Source: Methanofastidiosum methylothiophilum (GTDB lineage Archaea > Methanobacteriota_B > Thermococci > Methanofastidiosales > Methanofastidiosaceae). Taken from it: DNA of 64,000 nucleotides. Positions within the stretch are counted from its first letter, which is position 1; every line of letters starts with the position of its first letter. The stretch is from NCBI GenBank assembly GCA_001587635.1, contig LNJE01000001.1, positions 69,839 to 133,838 on the forward strand. The letters run 5' to 3'. The notes under the pieces were generated by a model. It had not been told where the DNA came from. It did no database searches and worked only from the letters and a program-made list of their open reading frames with translations. Below are positions 8,003 through 16,596 of the stretch, piece by piece. The translations under genes were made by a program, and so were the position numbers.

Positions 8003-10768
8003 TTGCCAGAACATCTTAGTTCTAGCATATACCCTCTCTGCAGAAAGAATATCTTTAAAAAGATCTTCTTCATTTTTTCTATCTTTTGATAGTATTCTTT
8101 TAGCTGTCCTTGGGCCTATTCCAATCCCTGCCAGAGTAATTATTGCTTTTTTGCCATAAGGTAAAATTAAATCAGCTGAGTCTTTTATTTCCTTCAAAGT
8201 CTTTTTTTCCTCTTCACCAATTTTTCCTCTGTCCCCTTTGCGGACTATTTCTAAATCTTCTCTTCTCCTCAAAATACCAATATATCTTGCACCACATTGT
8301 GGGCATTTGGGATTATCTTCAAAATTGTTTACAGAAAGAGTTGTTTTCCATTTCTTGCAATGAAGACACGCAACAGTAACTCTTTTTTCTAATAGTCTCT
8401 TCTTGAGATATTTTATGATCTCTTTATCGGGCCTTTTAGGGTATAGCAACTCAAAAGAAGATCCCTCTAAAAGATGTCTTGAAAAGATAGATGGTTCATT
8501 ATTTCTACAGACTATGATTTCAATTCTTCCAGTTTGTATGTCCCTGATGAACTCTTTTATTGGCTCAATTTCAAGTTTATCATGATATATTTCATTTAGT
8601 GTTTCTTCGTATAGGGGAGTATTTTTATATAGTTTTAGTATATTTTTCATTAAATACTTCTCAGAGTTTGCTCTTATAACACCAAATCTTTTTGCTATTT
8701 GAATCATTTTCCACTCAAAGAGGGGAGTGTTCTTCAATACTATATCCAAAATAGGAATAACATGGTCTTCATTTAACTCAAGAAGTGTATTTTTTACTAT
8801 AACTCCTCCATCCTTAACCCCTATAGGAAACTTAATCATTATGTGATAGGGATCTGTCCTCATACCTATTGACTCCCCAAATCTCTGGGCTAAAAGGGAC
8901 GTTATGACCCTACCAAGAGTATCATTCGCTTTAGAACCGTTAAATGCATGGATAATTACAAACTCCCCAATATCTTCAATTACTAATGAATTTGTAGAAT
9001 ATGAAAAGTAGCTTGTCTGTTCTTTTAACAGATCATATAGAATTTTTTTAGTGTCACTTGTTAATGGTAAATTTTCTATCTTTGTTTTGTCACCGAATGT
9101 TTCAAAGACCTCTCTGGAGACAAATAACGGTACTGGAATCAGCTCCCCCTCCCAGGAAGGAATTGCTCCAACAGATCTAGTTTCAGTGACCTCTATTTTT
9201 TCTTCTTCAATGTTTAATACCTTCCATGTTCTTCCACGTACAATAAAATTTCCGCCTACCTCAATGTTTGATACAATAAAATTCTCATCTAATACCCCTA
9301 GTGAAGATCCTGTTCCGACTTCAACGACTCGATACTGTTTTGTATCTGGAATCATGGATAAATTCTCATAATAGTAAAAGAAACCTTGTTTTGATTTCTT
9401 GTAAGTCATTCCATTGTTAATCCAAATGAGTTTGATACTTTCCAAAAAATACAATACCTTCCAAAATTCCTCAAGTGACATATTTCTATAAGGATAAGCC
9501 TTTTTGAATAAGGAGTATGCCTCTTCAATTGATACTTCATTTCCCTCCATTGAAAGCCCGATTATCTGATGAGTTAGAACATCAAAAGATTTTTCAGGTA
9601 TTAGCGATTTTTCAATTACATAATTTAATGCATTTTTTGCAATTACTGCAGATTCGCATATTTCTTCATCACTTGCTAATATCACCCCTTTTGAAACAAG
9701 ATATGTCTTGTGACCTGCCCTTCCAACTCTCTGTAGGAGTTTTGATACTTGTCTTGGGCTACCATACTGAATAACTAAATCAACTGCACCAACATCTATC
9801 CCAAGTTCCATACTTGAAGTACATACTATACACTTAATCTCCCCATTCTTAAATCTAGTTTCCACGTCGATCCTAGTTTCTTTAGAAAGAGAAGAGTGGT
9901 GAACATCAATAAAATTCATTTCCATAAGATTAAATCTTGATGATAATATCTCTGCCATCTGACGAGTGTTAACAAAAAGAAGAACACTCTTATGGCTATC
10001 AATTAATTCTTTAATCCTTCTAATTGAAGAAGCTACATATGGGGATATTTTTAGATTTTCTGCAACCATTATGTCTTCTTCAAATATCTCGGGTGTTTCA
10101 ACTTCAATATCAAACTCCTTTTTTATCTGAGATTGAATTATGGTAACGTCTCTTCCTTCACCAACTAGGAATTTTGCAACTTCATCTTTTGATCCAACAG
10201 TTGCTGAAAGACCAATTCTTTGTATTCTCCCGTTTTTTAATCTTTCTAGCCTTTCAAGAGCTAAGCTTAGCTGAACGCCTCTTTTATCTTCGGCTATCTC
10301 ATGAATTTCATCAACTACTACTGCAAGTAATGATTTTAGATGCTCCCTTAGTTTCTTCCCTGTGAAAAGTGCTTGCAATGTTTCAGGAGTTGTGATCAAA
10401 ATATCAGGGGGTTTGAGGCTCTGCCGACGTCTTTCGCTTTGAGTTGTATCCCCATGTCTTGCTTTTATTGTAATCCCCATAGCCTCCCCTATTTTTTCTA
10501 ATCTGAGAAGTAGATCTCTATTAAGGGCTCTAAGTGGGGCAATGTAAAGTACTTTAATACCTGGCGATTTGTTATCTTTAACTAGTTTTAAAAGAGGGAG
10601 TATTGCAGCTTCAGTCTTCCCTGAACCAGTTGGTGCCATTAACAATACATTTTTTCTATCTAAAATCTCCTGAATTGATCTATTCTGGATATCAGTAGGG
10701 GATGTAATATTAAATTCATTCAAGACGGTGACGATATCGCTACCCAAAAGATCAAAACTCACAGACAC
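7988..10768 (-). CDS. lhr: Lhr-like ATP-dependent helicase
   Basis: A 926-residue superfamily 2 helicase. Visible motifs are Walker A MAPTGSGKTEA (about 44-54), DEIHE (motif II), GLSATVG (motif III) and QRVGRAGH (motif VI), followed by the large Lhr-specific winged-helix and beta-barrel core. The C-terminus adds a four-cysteine zinc site (CLHCKKW and CPQCGARY) and a helix-hairpin-helix-like segment GIGIGPRTAKRIL. Archaeal Lhr enzymes unwind 3'-tailed DNA and RNA:DNA hybrids and are tied to DNA repair. The gene is divergent from a phosphoesterase with only about 54 nt between, a pairing that suggests joint function. The start is GTG 10768, with GTG 10762 as a possible alternative. Confidence 0.93.
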   Translation of the reverse strand: MSVSFDLLGSDIVTVLNEFNITSPTDIQNRSIQEILDRKNVLLMAPTGSGKTEAAILPLLKLVKDNKSPGIKVLYIAPLRALNRDLLLRLEKIGEAMGITIKARHGDTTQSERRRQSLKPPDILITTPETLQALFTGKKLREHLKSLLAVVVDEIHEIAEDKRGVQLSLALERLERLKNGRIQRIGLSATVGSKDEVAKFLVGEGRDVTIIQSQIKKEFDIEVETPEIFEEDIMVAENLKISPYVASSIRRIKELIDSHKSVLLFVNTRQMAEILSSRFNLMEMNFIDVHHSSLSKETRIDVETRFKNGEIKCIVCTSSMELGIDVGAVDLVIQYGSPRQVSKLLQRVGRAGHKTYLVSKGVILASDEEICESAVIAKNALNYVIEKSLIPEKSFDVLTHQIIGLSMEGNEVSIEEAYSLFKKAYPYRNMSLEEFWKVLYFLESIKLIWINNGMTYKKSKQGFFYYYENLSMIPDTKQYRVVEVGTGSSLGVLDENFIVSNIEVGGNFIVRGRTWKVLNIEEEKIEVTETRSVGAIPSWEGELIPVPLFVSREVFETFGDKTKIENLPLTSDTKKILYDLLKEQTSYFSYSTNSLVIEDIGEFVIIHAFNGSKANDTLGRVITSLLAQRFGESIGMRTDPYHIMIKFPIGVKDGGVIVKNTLLELNEDHVIPILDIVLKNTPLFEWKMIQIAKRFGVIRANSEKYLMKNILKLYKNTPLYEETLNEIYHDKLEIEPIKEFIRDIQTGRIEIIVCRNNEPSIFSRHLLEGSSFELLYPKRPDKEIIKYLKKRLLEKRVTVACLHCKKWKTTLSVNNFEDNPKCPQCGARYIGILRRREDLEIVRKGDRGKIGEEEKKTLKEIKDSADLILPYGKKAIITLAGIGIGPRTAKRILSKDRKNEEDLFKDILSAERVYARTKMFWQSNKQ

Positions 10769-10822
10769 ACCTACTAAAAGTTTACCAAAGCATTTTTAAG
10801 TTTAATTTATTGGTTTTAAATT

Positions 10823-11500
10823 ATGGACTTATACCCTGTGATTAATAAGCCTGCAATAGTTATCGAATCAGATAAGAAGTATCTTGTTGTTGCAGACTTG
10901 CATCTAGGTAAGGAGTATGAATACTATAAAAAGGGAATAAAGGTACCAGATATTGGCCAAAAGATGAAATTAGAGTTATTGAAGATTATTAAAAGAAAAA
11001 GTATAGAGGAACTTATTATTTTAGGGGACATAAAACATAATCTCCCATTTACATCATATTTTGAAAAGTTAAACCTTCCAAAATTTTTAGAGTTTAATAT
11101 CCCTGTAAAAATAATCAAAGGAAATCACGATGGGAACATAGAAGAAATAGTTCATAATGAAGTCATGAAGTCATTTAAAATCGAAGATCATATATTGACA
11201 CATGGCCACATTCTTATAGAAGGTAACAATTTGATTATGGGTCACATCCATCCAATAGTTGAATTTGTTGATTCGAATGGAAAAATAACTCGTATGAAAT
11301 GTTTTCTCAAAATAGAAGGATCACAAAATGTTATTATTTTACCATCTTTTAATCCAGTTATTGAAGGCGTATCTATAAATAAAGAGGGAGAGGCTATACC
11401 GGGCCCCTATTTTGATAGTGGCAGATTAGAAATAAAAGATTTCGATTGTTATCTTCTTGACGGAACATATATGGGGAAAGTCAGGGATATTTACCGCTGA
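10823..11500 (+). CDS. calcineurin-like metallophosphoesterase (Lhr-associated)
   Basis: A 225-residue protein with all five metal-binding blocks of the calcineurin superfamily: VADLHLG (about 24-30), LGDIKHN (66-72), KGNHDG (98-103), THGH (about 125-128) and GHIHP (about 139-143). Members of this group act as phosphodiesterases or nucleases and are often found beside Lhr-type helicases, as here in divergent orientation. A TATA-like stretch around 10792-10800 lies about 27 nt before ATG 10823, with no clear ribosome binding site, so the transcript may be leaderless. The end overlaps the convergent AAA ATPase gene by 10 nt. The substrate is unknown. Confidence 0.87.
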   Translation: MDLYPVINKPAIVIESDKKYLVVADLHLGKEYEYYKKGIKVPDIGQKMKLELLKIIKRKSIEELIILGDIKHNLPFTSYFEKLNLPKFLEFNIPVKIIKGNHDGNIEEIVHNEVMKSFKIEDHILTHGHILIEGNNLIMGHIHPIVEFVDSNGKITRMKCFLKIEGSQNVIILPSFNPVIEGVSINKEGEAIPGPYFDSGRLEIKDFDCYLLDGTYMGKVRDIYR

Positions 11501-13344
11501 ATTACCCCACAATCATCATCTATGGCCCTAATTGCATCTTCAATTAACATTCCTTCATTTTGATCTATATATTCTTCAATTTTTTGCAATAGTATGCACT
11601 CTTCAATTTTTTCAGACTTACAAAATACTAACTCTTTATTAATCTCATTTAGTACCATAACAGCAGTATCCCCGAGCTCTTTTGAAACTTCAAAACACTC
11701 TTTGATTATATTATTAAAAAGAACTTCACAGTTTTTTTCGATGTAGAGTTTATTGTGATAAATGTTACTGATTACATCAATTAATTTTGCATATTTATCA
11801 AGTCTATTGATGTAGTACTTCTTTGTTTTTATCACTATATTTTTAATCATTGCACCTGAGATAGTTTCCTTTATTGGGACATTGATAAGCCCAAGTTTTT
11901 CTATATTGCACATTCTGTTCTTTTCGTAAAGCTCAGTTAATATTGTTTCTTTTAGAGCATCTGCAAATTTCTTCACTGAGCCATATTTCTGTACTTCGTT
12001 AATGTGGGGTATTAACTGATCTGATTTTAGGTATATATCTAAAATTTTCTCCCCAGCTTCTTTTGTATCTGGGCGCCCTATTCTAATATGTTTATCGATT
12101 CTTCCCGGTCTTAGTATTGCTTGATCAATTATATCTGGTCTGTTTGTAGCTATTATGACAATTACGTCTCCCATCTCTTCAAGTCCATCAAGTAGCTGTA
12201 AGAATTTATTTACGATTGGATTTTCTAACCTAGCCGCTTCTGAACCAGTTTCTCTTTCAGGGACTAAACTATCAAATTCATCGAAAAATAAAACTGATGG
12301 GGCTTTTTCTTCAGCATATTTAAATAATTCCTCAATGTTTTGTTGTGTTTCTCCAAACCATTTACTTCTAAGCTCTTTATCAACATTAATAAAATTTCTA
12401 GAAGAAATGGACGCCGCAAAACGTGCGATTAGTGTTTTACCGCATCCAGGGGGCCCATAAAGCATGATACCTTTTGTTCTTTCAATTTTCAATTTCTGAA
12501 CTTTTTCTTTGATAAAATCATAGCTCAATGCAGACCCAACAGCTTGATCTATTTCCAAAATGGCTTCGTCAAGTCCACCTATATCTTCTCTTTTCACCTT
12601 TGGTTTTTTCACAAGGAGGAGATCATCACCATATTTCACATTAAGTTTAATATCTAGAATTTCCCAATCTTTAGAGTTTCCAAATAATGTTACAGTCGCA
12701 CCAGCTTTAAGGTATTCATTTTCAGAATCTACAAAATCACCAATATCAAGCATCATTTCATGATAGGTGTCAAATCTAACAGTTGCATATTTGCCTTCAA
12801 TCTTTATTATCTCTCCAAGTGTTGTGTCAACGATTCCAGGGTGTAAGTCACTAATTACAAATTTTCCCCCATCTTTTGACTCAATGAATTTGTATCTTAT
12901 TTTGTCTCCTTTATTAACTTCTATATCATCGATCATATAGGCAATGATACGATAGTTAAGATAATCAAAAATTTCATGCATACCTTCTTGATCAAGAGGC
13001 CTTACATACACCCCTATAAGAAAGGGTGGCTCGTTTAGTGCCCTTATTCTCTGTTCAAGTCTATTAATACGGCCTTCAAGAAAAATCTTAATTTCATTTT
13101 TTAACATTTCTCGTTCATGTTGTATTTGGTTTACGACTTCCTGAGCTGATTCTATTAGTTTTTTAGTTTCTTCTTTTTCAAGAACTTTCTGAGAAATACC
13201 TTTTTCTTTTAAAATTTGAATTAAATCGAAATATCCGTATTCTTCTCTAAGATATGATCTAATTTCTTCAGTTTTTTTTAAATCAGAAGATTCCACAATT
13301 AAAAAAAGGCAATTTCTTTTAAAAGTCTTTTGAAAATAAAACAA
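11491..13344 (-). CDS. proteasomal-type AAA ATPase with Mpa/ARC-like architecture
   Basis: A protein of up to 617 residues. The order of parts is a coiled coil (about 55-105), a short linker with PPFLIGVYV, two OB-like beta domains (about 105-240), and one AAA module with GPPGCGKT (297-304), VLFFDEFDS (351-359) and ILRPGR (about 410-415), then SGAMIKNIV (496-504) and a long helical tail. This order, and the PPF-GV, DIGGLD and SGAMIxNIV blocks, resemble the actinobacterial proteasome ATPase Mpa/ARC more than archaeal PAN. No HbYX or GQYL ending is present (the C-terminus is DDCGVIQR), so docking to the 20S proteasome is uncertain. The start is unclear: TTG 13344 or GTG 13296. No Pup-like gene is nearby. 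Confidence 0.78.
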   Translation of the reverse strand: MFYFQKTFKRNCLFLIVESSDLKKTEEIRSYLREEYGYFDLIQILKEKGISQKVLEKEETKKLIESAQEVVNQIQHEREMLKNEIKIFLEGRINRLEQRIRALNEPPFLIGVYVRPLDQEGMHEIFDYLNYRIIAYMIDDIEVNKGDKIRYKFIESKDGGKFVISDLHPGIVDTTLGEIIKIEGKYATVRFDTYHEMMLDIGDFVDSENEYLKAGATVTLFGNSKDWEILDIKLNVKYGDDLLLVKKPKVKREDIGGLDEAILEIDQAVGSALSYDFIKEKVQKLKIERTKGIMLYGPPGCGKTLIARFAASISSRNFINVDKELRSKWFGETQQNIEELFKYAEEKAPSVLFFDEFDSLVPERETGSEAARLENPIVNKFLQLLDGLEEMGDVIVIIATNRPDIIDQAILRPGRIDKHIRIGRPDTKEAGEKILDIYLKSDQLIPHINEVQKYGSVKKFADALKETILTELYEKNRMCNIEKLGLINVPIKETISGAMIKNIVIKTKKYYINRLDKYAKLIDVISNIYHNKLYIEKNCEVLFNNIIKECFEVSKELGDTAVMVLNEINKELVFCKSEKIEECILLQKIEEYIDQNEGMLIEDAIRAIDDDCGVIQR

Positions 13345-13355
13345 TTTTAGACAAC

Positions 13356-14147
13356 TTATACAAAAGCTGAACTTCCGTAACCAAGTAATCTAATGTATAA
13401 TCCAGTTGCAAAAAATAAAATAGAAACAAGCATTGTGATATAATCCCTTTTTCTAAGGGAAATTTCTTTCAAAAATGTTCTTTCTCCGTATCCAAAACCT
13501 CTTGACTCAATGGCAATTGCAAGTTCTTCAGCCATTCTTATAGATCTGATAATAAGAGGGGTGATTATGGGGACATAATTTCTAATTCTTTTAAAAATTG
13601 GGCCTTTATCAAGCTCTAAGGCTCTTGATCTCTGGGCGTCCATTATTGTATAGGTTATTCCTGCCAAAGTTGGAACGTACCTTAAAGATATTGCTAAAGT
13701 CAAGCAGTATTCATATGGGACTTTAAATTTCATAAGCCCTAAAACAAGATCACGCTGAAGCGTAGTCATTAATAATAAAAATGTTGCAGTAATTATGGCA
13801 AGTATTCTAAAGGTCATTGAAAATCCCATTCTAATGCCATCTTCACTAATTCGTATCTTCCAATATTCAAAAATTATATTCCCTGTTGGTTGGAAGAATG
13901 GCCACAATATTAAAGACATTAGAATTAGAGGTAATACGGGCTTTATGTACATTAAAAGTTTTTTAATTTTAATTTTACAAAGAAACTTAATTATTAACAG
14001 AACGCTAAGCGCTATAACTCCTAGATAAATTGGGTCTTTGTACAAGAGTGCAAGGCCAAAAATCGATGCAAGAGTAACAATCTTTGTTCTTGGATCAAGG
14101 CTGTGAAAAAATGAAGATTCCTTGACGTACATCGAGTAACTAATCAT
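13356..14147 (-). CDS. energy-coupling factor transporter transmembrane protein EcfT
   Basis: A 263-residue membrane protein of the CbiQ/EcfT family with about five to six helices. Both cytoplasmic coupling motifs that bind the ATPase subunits are visible: QRSRALELDKG (about 187-197) and AIAIESRGFG (about 228-237). It would form the scaffold of an ECF-type vitamin or metal uptake system. No EcfA ATPase or S component is encoded next to it, so the partners must lie elsewhere and the substrate cannot be inferred. ATG 14147 is followed by SYSMYVKESSFFHSLDPRTK, a usual EcfT N-terminus. Confidence 0.88.
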   Translation of the reverse strand: MISYSMYVKESSFFHSLDPRTKIVTLASIFGLALLYKDPIYLGVIALSVLLIIKFLCKIKIKKLLMYIKPVLPLILMSLILWPFFQPTGNIIFEYWKIRISEDGIRMGFSMTFRILAIITATFLLLMTTLQRDLVLGLMKFKVPYEYCLTLAISLRYVPTLAGITYTIMDAQRSRALELDKGPIFKRIRNYVPIITPLIIRSIRMAEELAIAIESRGFGYGERTFLKEISLRKRDYITMLVSILFFATGLYIRLLGYGSSAFV

Positions 14148-14179
14148 AATAAATAAATAAAAGATTTAGATTTAAATGT

Positions 14180-14725
14180 TTAGGATTTATCTATTCCAAT
14201 GATTACAGTTCCAAGTTTTTCTCCATTAATGTTATACTTCTCTTTAAAGAAAAGATCTGTTGGAACACAGAGGCTTGCTGAAATTCCATTTAAATCTTTA
14301 AGTTCTTCGATTTCTTGTGCAGGTATCACAAAGTATGGTTTCCCTTGAGTTTTTACATTAGTGAATATAACAAACTCTTCTCCCATAAAAAGAACGTCAT
14401 TTCTATTTTTATATTCAGGTATCTCATCTTTTCTTAAAAGCTTGCCAAGAGTATTTCCTGAAGGATCTTTCATTAACGTTAGGCTTTGACCATGTTTTCT
14501 TTCAGAAAATGTCTCATCAATAAAAGTCAGAAAGATTAATTCTTTTGATAGGACTTTCCAAACACCTTCATTTATAAAGTCCATCATCCCTCCAGCAGCT
14601 TTATTTTTTTCTGCTTGGATCTCAAATTCTCTGATCTTGCTTATCTCTTCTTCAGAAAGAAGAAAGGCATCTAAAATGCCTTTTATAGATTTCAATTTTT
14701 TCAATATATCGTCTTCAACAATCAT
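14180..14725 (-). CDS. hypothetical protein
   Basis: A 181-residue soluble protein that I do not recognise. It begins with a helical segment (residues about 5-50) and continues as an alpha/beta domain with EELIFLTFID-like and EFVIFTNVKTQG strands and a C-terminal EKLGTVIIGIDKS. There is no signal peptide or membrane helix. ATG 14725 is preferred over TTG 14737 because a GAGGA ribosome binding site, overlapping the stop of asd, lies 7 nt upstream. It is the last gene of the hom-FAH-asd transcription unit, so it may be linked to amino-acid metabolism or be a passenger. Confidence 0.7.
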   Translation of the reverse strand: MIVEDDILKKLKSIKGILDAFLLSEEEISKIREFEIQAEKNKAAGGMMDFINEGVWKVLSKELIFLTFIDETFSERKHGQSLTLMKDPSGNTLGKLLRKDEIPEYKNRNDVLFMGEEFVIFTNVKTQGKPYFVIPAQEIEELKDLNGISASLCVPTDLFFKEKYNINGEKLGTVIIGIDKS

Positions 14726-14733
14726 GATTATCC

Positions 14734-15816
14734 TCAAAGGTAGCCTTTTGCTTTTAGAAGTTCAGCGTTTAATATTCCTCCGCCTGCAGCACCTCTAACT
14801 GTGTTGTGAGAAAGACATACAAATCTTATGTCAAATACTTTGCATTCTCTTAATCTACCTACTGTTACAGCCATACCTTTATCCGAATCCCTATCTTTTC
14901 TTGGTTGAGGTCTATTGGGCTCTTCTCTATAGATGATTGGTTGTTTTGGTGCAAAGGGCAAGTTTAATTCCTGAGGTTCAGCTCTAAATTCTTTCCATAT
15001 TTTTTTTATCTCCTCAAGTGAGGGCTTTTTTGCGCCAAATTCGAGACTCACACAAGCAGTGTGGCCATCTATTGCAGGTACTCTATTGCAGTGGGCAGAA
15101 ATTTTGATACTTGTATCATTGACAATTTTTCCATTGACAATTTTTCCCATAATTTTTTGAGGTTCTATTTCTGATTTTTCTTCTTCTCCAGATATAAATG
15201 GAACAATATTGTCTATCATATCAAGTGAAGGTACCCCAGGATATCCCGCTCCAGAAACTGCTTGCATTGTTGTAATAATCATTCTCTTTACTTCGTATCC
15301 TGACTTAATTAGTGCATAGACAGGTGCCATATAACTTTGTAGTGAGCAGTTTGGTTTTACAACTAGAAATCCCTTATCCCATCCATTAATCTTTTTTTGG
15401 TGTGGGATTACTTCAATGTGATTAGCATTAATCTCAGGGATTAACATTGGGACATTGTCAACATGCCTATTAGCTGATGCATTAGAAAAAACAGGTATCC
15501 CTGCCTTTGCATATGATGCTTCAAGTTCTTTTATTTTTTCCTTTTCCATTTCAAGCGCTGAAAAAACTAAAGAACATTTGCCAATAGCTTGGCTAACATC
15601 ATTTGCATCCCCAACTATAAGATTTCTAACTTTTTCTGGAGGATCTGTTACCATCTGCCATTTGCCCATTACAGCTTCTGCATAGCTTTTTCCAGCACTT
15701 TTAGGTGATGCTGCTACATATGTCACATTAAACCAAGGATGATTATCAAGTAATCTTATATAATTTTGACCTACCATTCCTGTAGCTCCAATGACACCCA
15801 CGTTTATCTTTTCCAT
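14734..15816 (-). CDS. asd: aspartate-semialdehyde dehydrogenase
   Basis: A 360-residue enzyme that reduces aspartyl phosphate to aspartate semialdehyde in threonine, methionine and lysine synthesis. The Rossmann motif GVIGATGMVGQNY is at about 6-18, and the catalytic cysteine is in VVKPNCSLQS. AVSGAGYPG and the C-terminal HNTVRGAAGG are typical of the archaeal/fungal class of the family. ATG 15816 is chosen over TTG 15828 because a GGTGA ribosome binding site lies 5 nt before it. It follows the FAH-family gene by about 15 nt in the same operon as hom. Confidence 0.93.
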   Translation of the reverse strand: MEKINVGVIGATGMVGQNYIRLLDNHPWFNVTYVAASPKSAGKSYAEAVMGKWQMVTDPPEKVRNLIVGDANDVSQAIGKCSLVFSALEMEKEKIKELEASYAKAGIPVFSNASANRHVDNVPMLIPEINANHIEVIPHQKKINGWDKGFLVVKPNCSLQSYMAPVYALIKSGYEVKRMIITTMQAVSGAGYPGVPSLDMIDNIVPFISGEEEKSEIEPQKIMGKIVNGKIVNDTSIKISAHCNRVPAIDGHTACVSLEFGAKKPSLEEIKKIWKEFRAEPQELNLPFAPKQPIIYREEPNRPQPRKDRDSDKGMAVTVGRLRECKVFDIRFVCLSHNTVRGAAGGGILNAELLKAKGYL

Positions 15817-15830
15817 AAAATTCACCAACT

Positions 15831-16583
15831 CTAAATTACGTAATTCTTTAATACCCCTATTCCTTCAATTTTAGCCTCTACTATGTCTCCCCTGTTCATT
15901 GGTCCAACTCCAGGTGGTGTGCCAGTTGCAATGACATCACCGGGCTCAAGAGGCATTATTTCAGATATAAATTCCAATAGTTCGTAACAATTGAATATCA
16001 TGTTTTTCGTTGAAGAATTTTGTTTTGTGATTCCATTTAATTTCAAGGATATTGGAAGATCAAATGGATTTACACTAGTTTCAATCATAGGGCCTATCGG
16101 GGCAAAGGTGTCGTATGATTTGGATCTAGTCCATTGTGTATCCTTTTTCTGTAAATCTCTTGCAGTTACATCATTAAACACTGTATACCCCAATATATAC
16201 TCTTTAGCTTCGTCTTTTTCAATATTTTTTGCACGCTTTCCTATGACTATTCCAAGCTCTGCCTCATAATCGACTTGATTTGAAGTTTCTGGGTATATTA
16301 TAGGGTCTTCTGGACCAATCACAGTGCTTGCTGGTTTTATGAATATGATGGGGTTTTTTGGTATTTCCATTTTAAGCTCCTTTGCATGATCTCTGTAGTT
16401 TAGACCAACTGCCACAATCTTTGTTGGCATCGTTGGCGGAAGTAATTTGACTGAACTAGGATCTATCTCAGTTTCAGTAACTTGAAACTCTGAAAAGAAA
16501 TCCCCTTTTATTTTTTTTATTGTGTTGTTCTCAAAGATTCCATTTTCTATTTTGTCATTATTGTTGTATCTAAGAAGCTTCAT
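15831..16583 (-). CDS. fumarylacetoacetate hydrolase family protein
   Basis: A 250-residue member of the FAH family, metal-dependent enzymes that hydrolyse or decarboxylate 2-oxo acids. The catalytic domain begins at about 60 with KIVAVGLNYRDHAKEL, and the metal ligands are seen in DYEAELGIVIGKRA (Glu-x-Glu type) and NDVTARDLQ. The ending GDVIATGTPPGVGPMNRGD is typical. The substrate within this family (for example acylpyruvate or oxaloacetate) cannot be set from sequence. It lies between hom and asd with 13-15 nt gaps, so it is co-transcribed with aspartate-family genes. ATG 16583 has an AGGTGG site just upstream, so GTG 16592 is less likely. Confidence 0.9.
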   Translation of the reverse strand: MKLLRYNNNDKIENGIFENNTIKKIKGDFFSEFQVTETEIDPSSVKLLPPTMPTKIVAVGLNYRDHAKELKMEIPKNPIIFIKPASTVIGPEDPIIYPETSNQVDYEAELGIVIGKRAKNIEKDEAKEYILGYTVFNDVTARDLQKKDTQWTRSKSYDTFAPIGPMIETSVNPFDLPISLKLNGITKQNSSTKNMIFNCYELLEFISEIMPLEPGDVIATGTPPGVGPMNRGDIVEAKIEGIGVLKNYVI

Positions 16584-16596
16584 CAATCCCACCTTT

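Noticed and set aside
7988..10768. Plus-strand frames inside the Lhr gene (for example 8143-8379 and 9051-9371)
   Set aside because: They are opposite-strand shadows of a clear helicase gene with no ribosome binding site or recognisable product.
11491..13344. A Pup-type protein tagging system around the Mpa-like ATPase
   Set aside because: No small Pup-like frame ending GGQ/GGE, no PafA/Dop ligase and no proteasome subunit is seen nearby.
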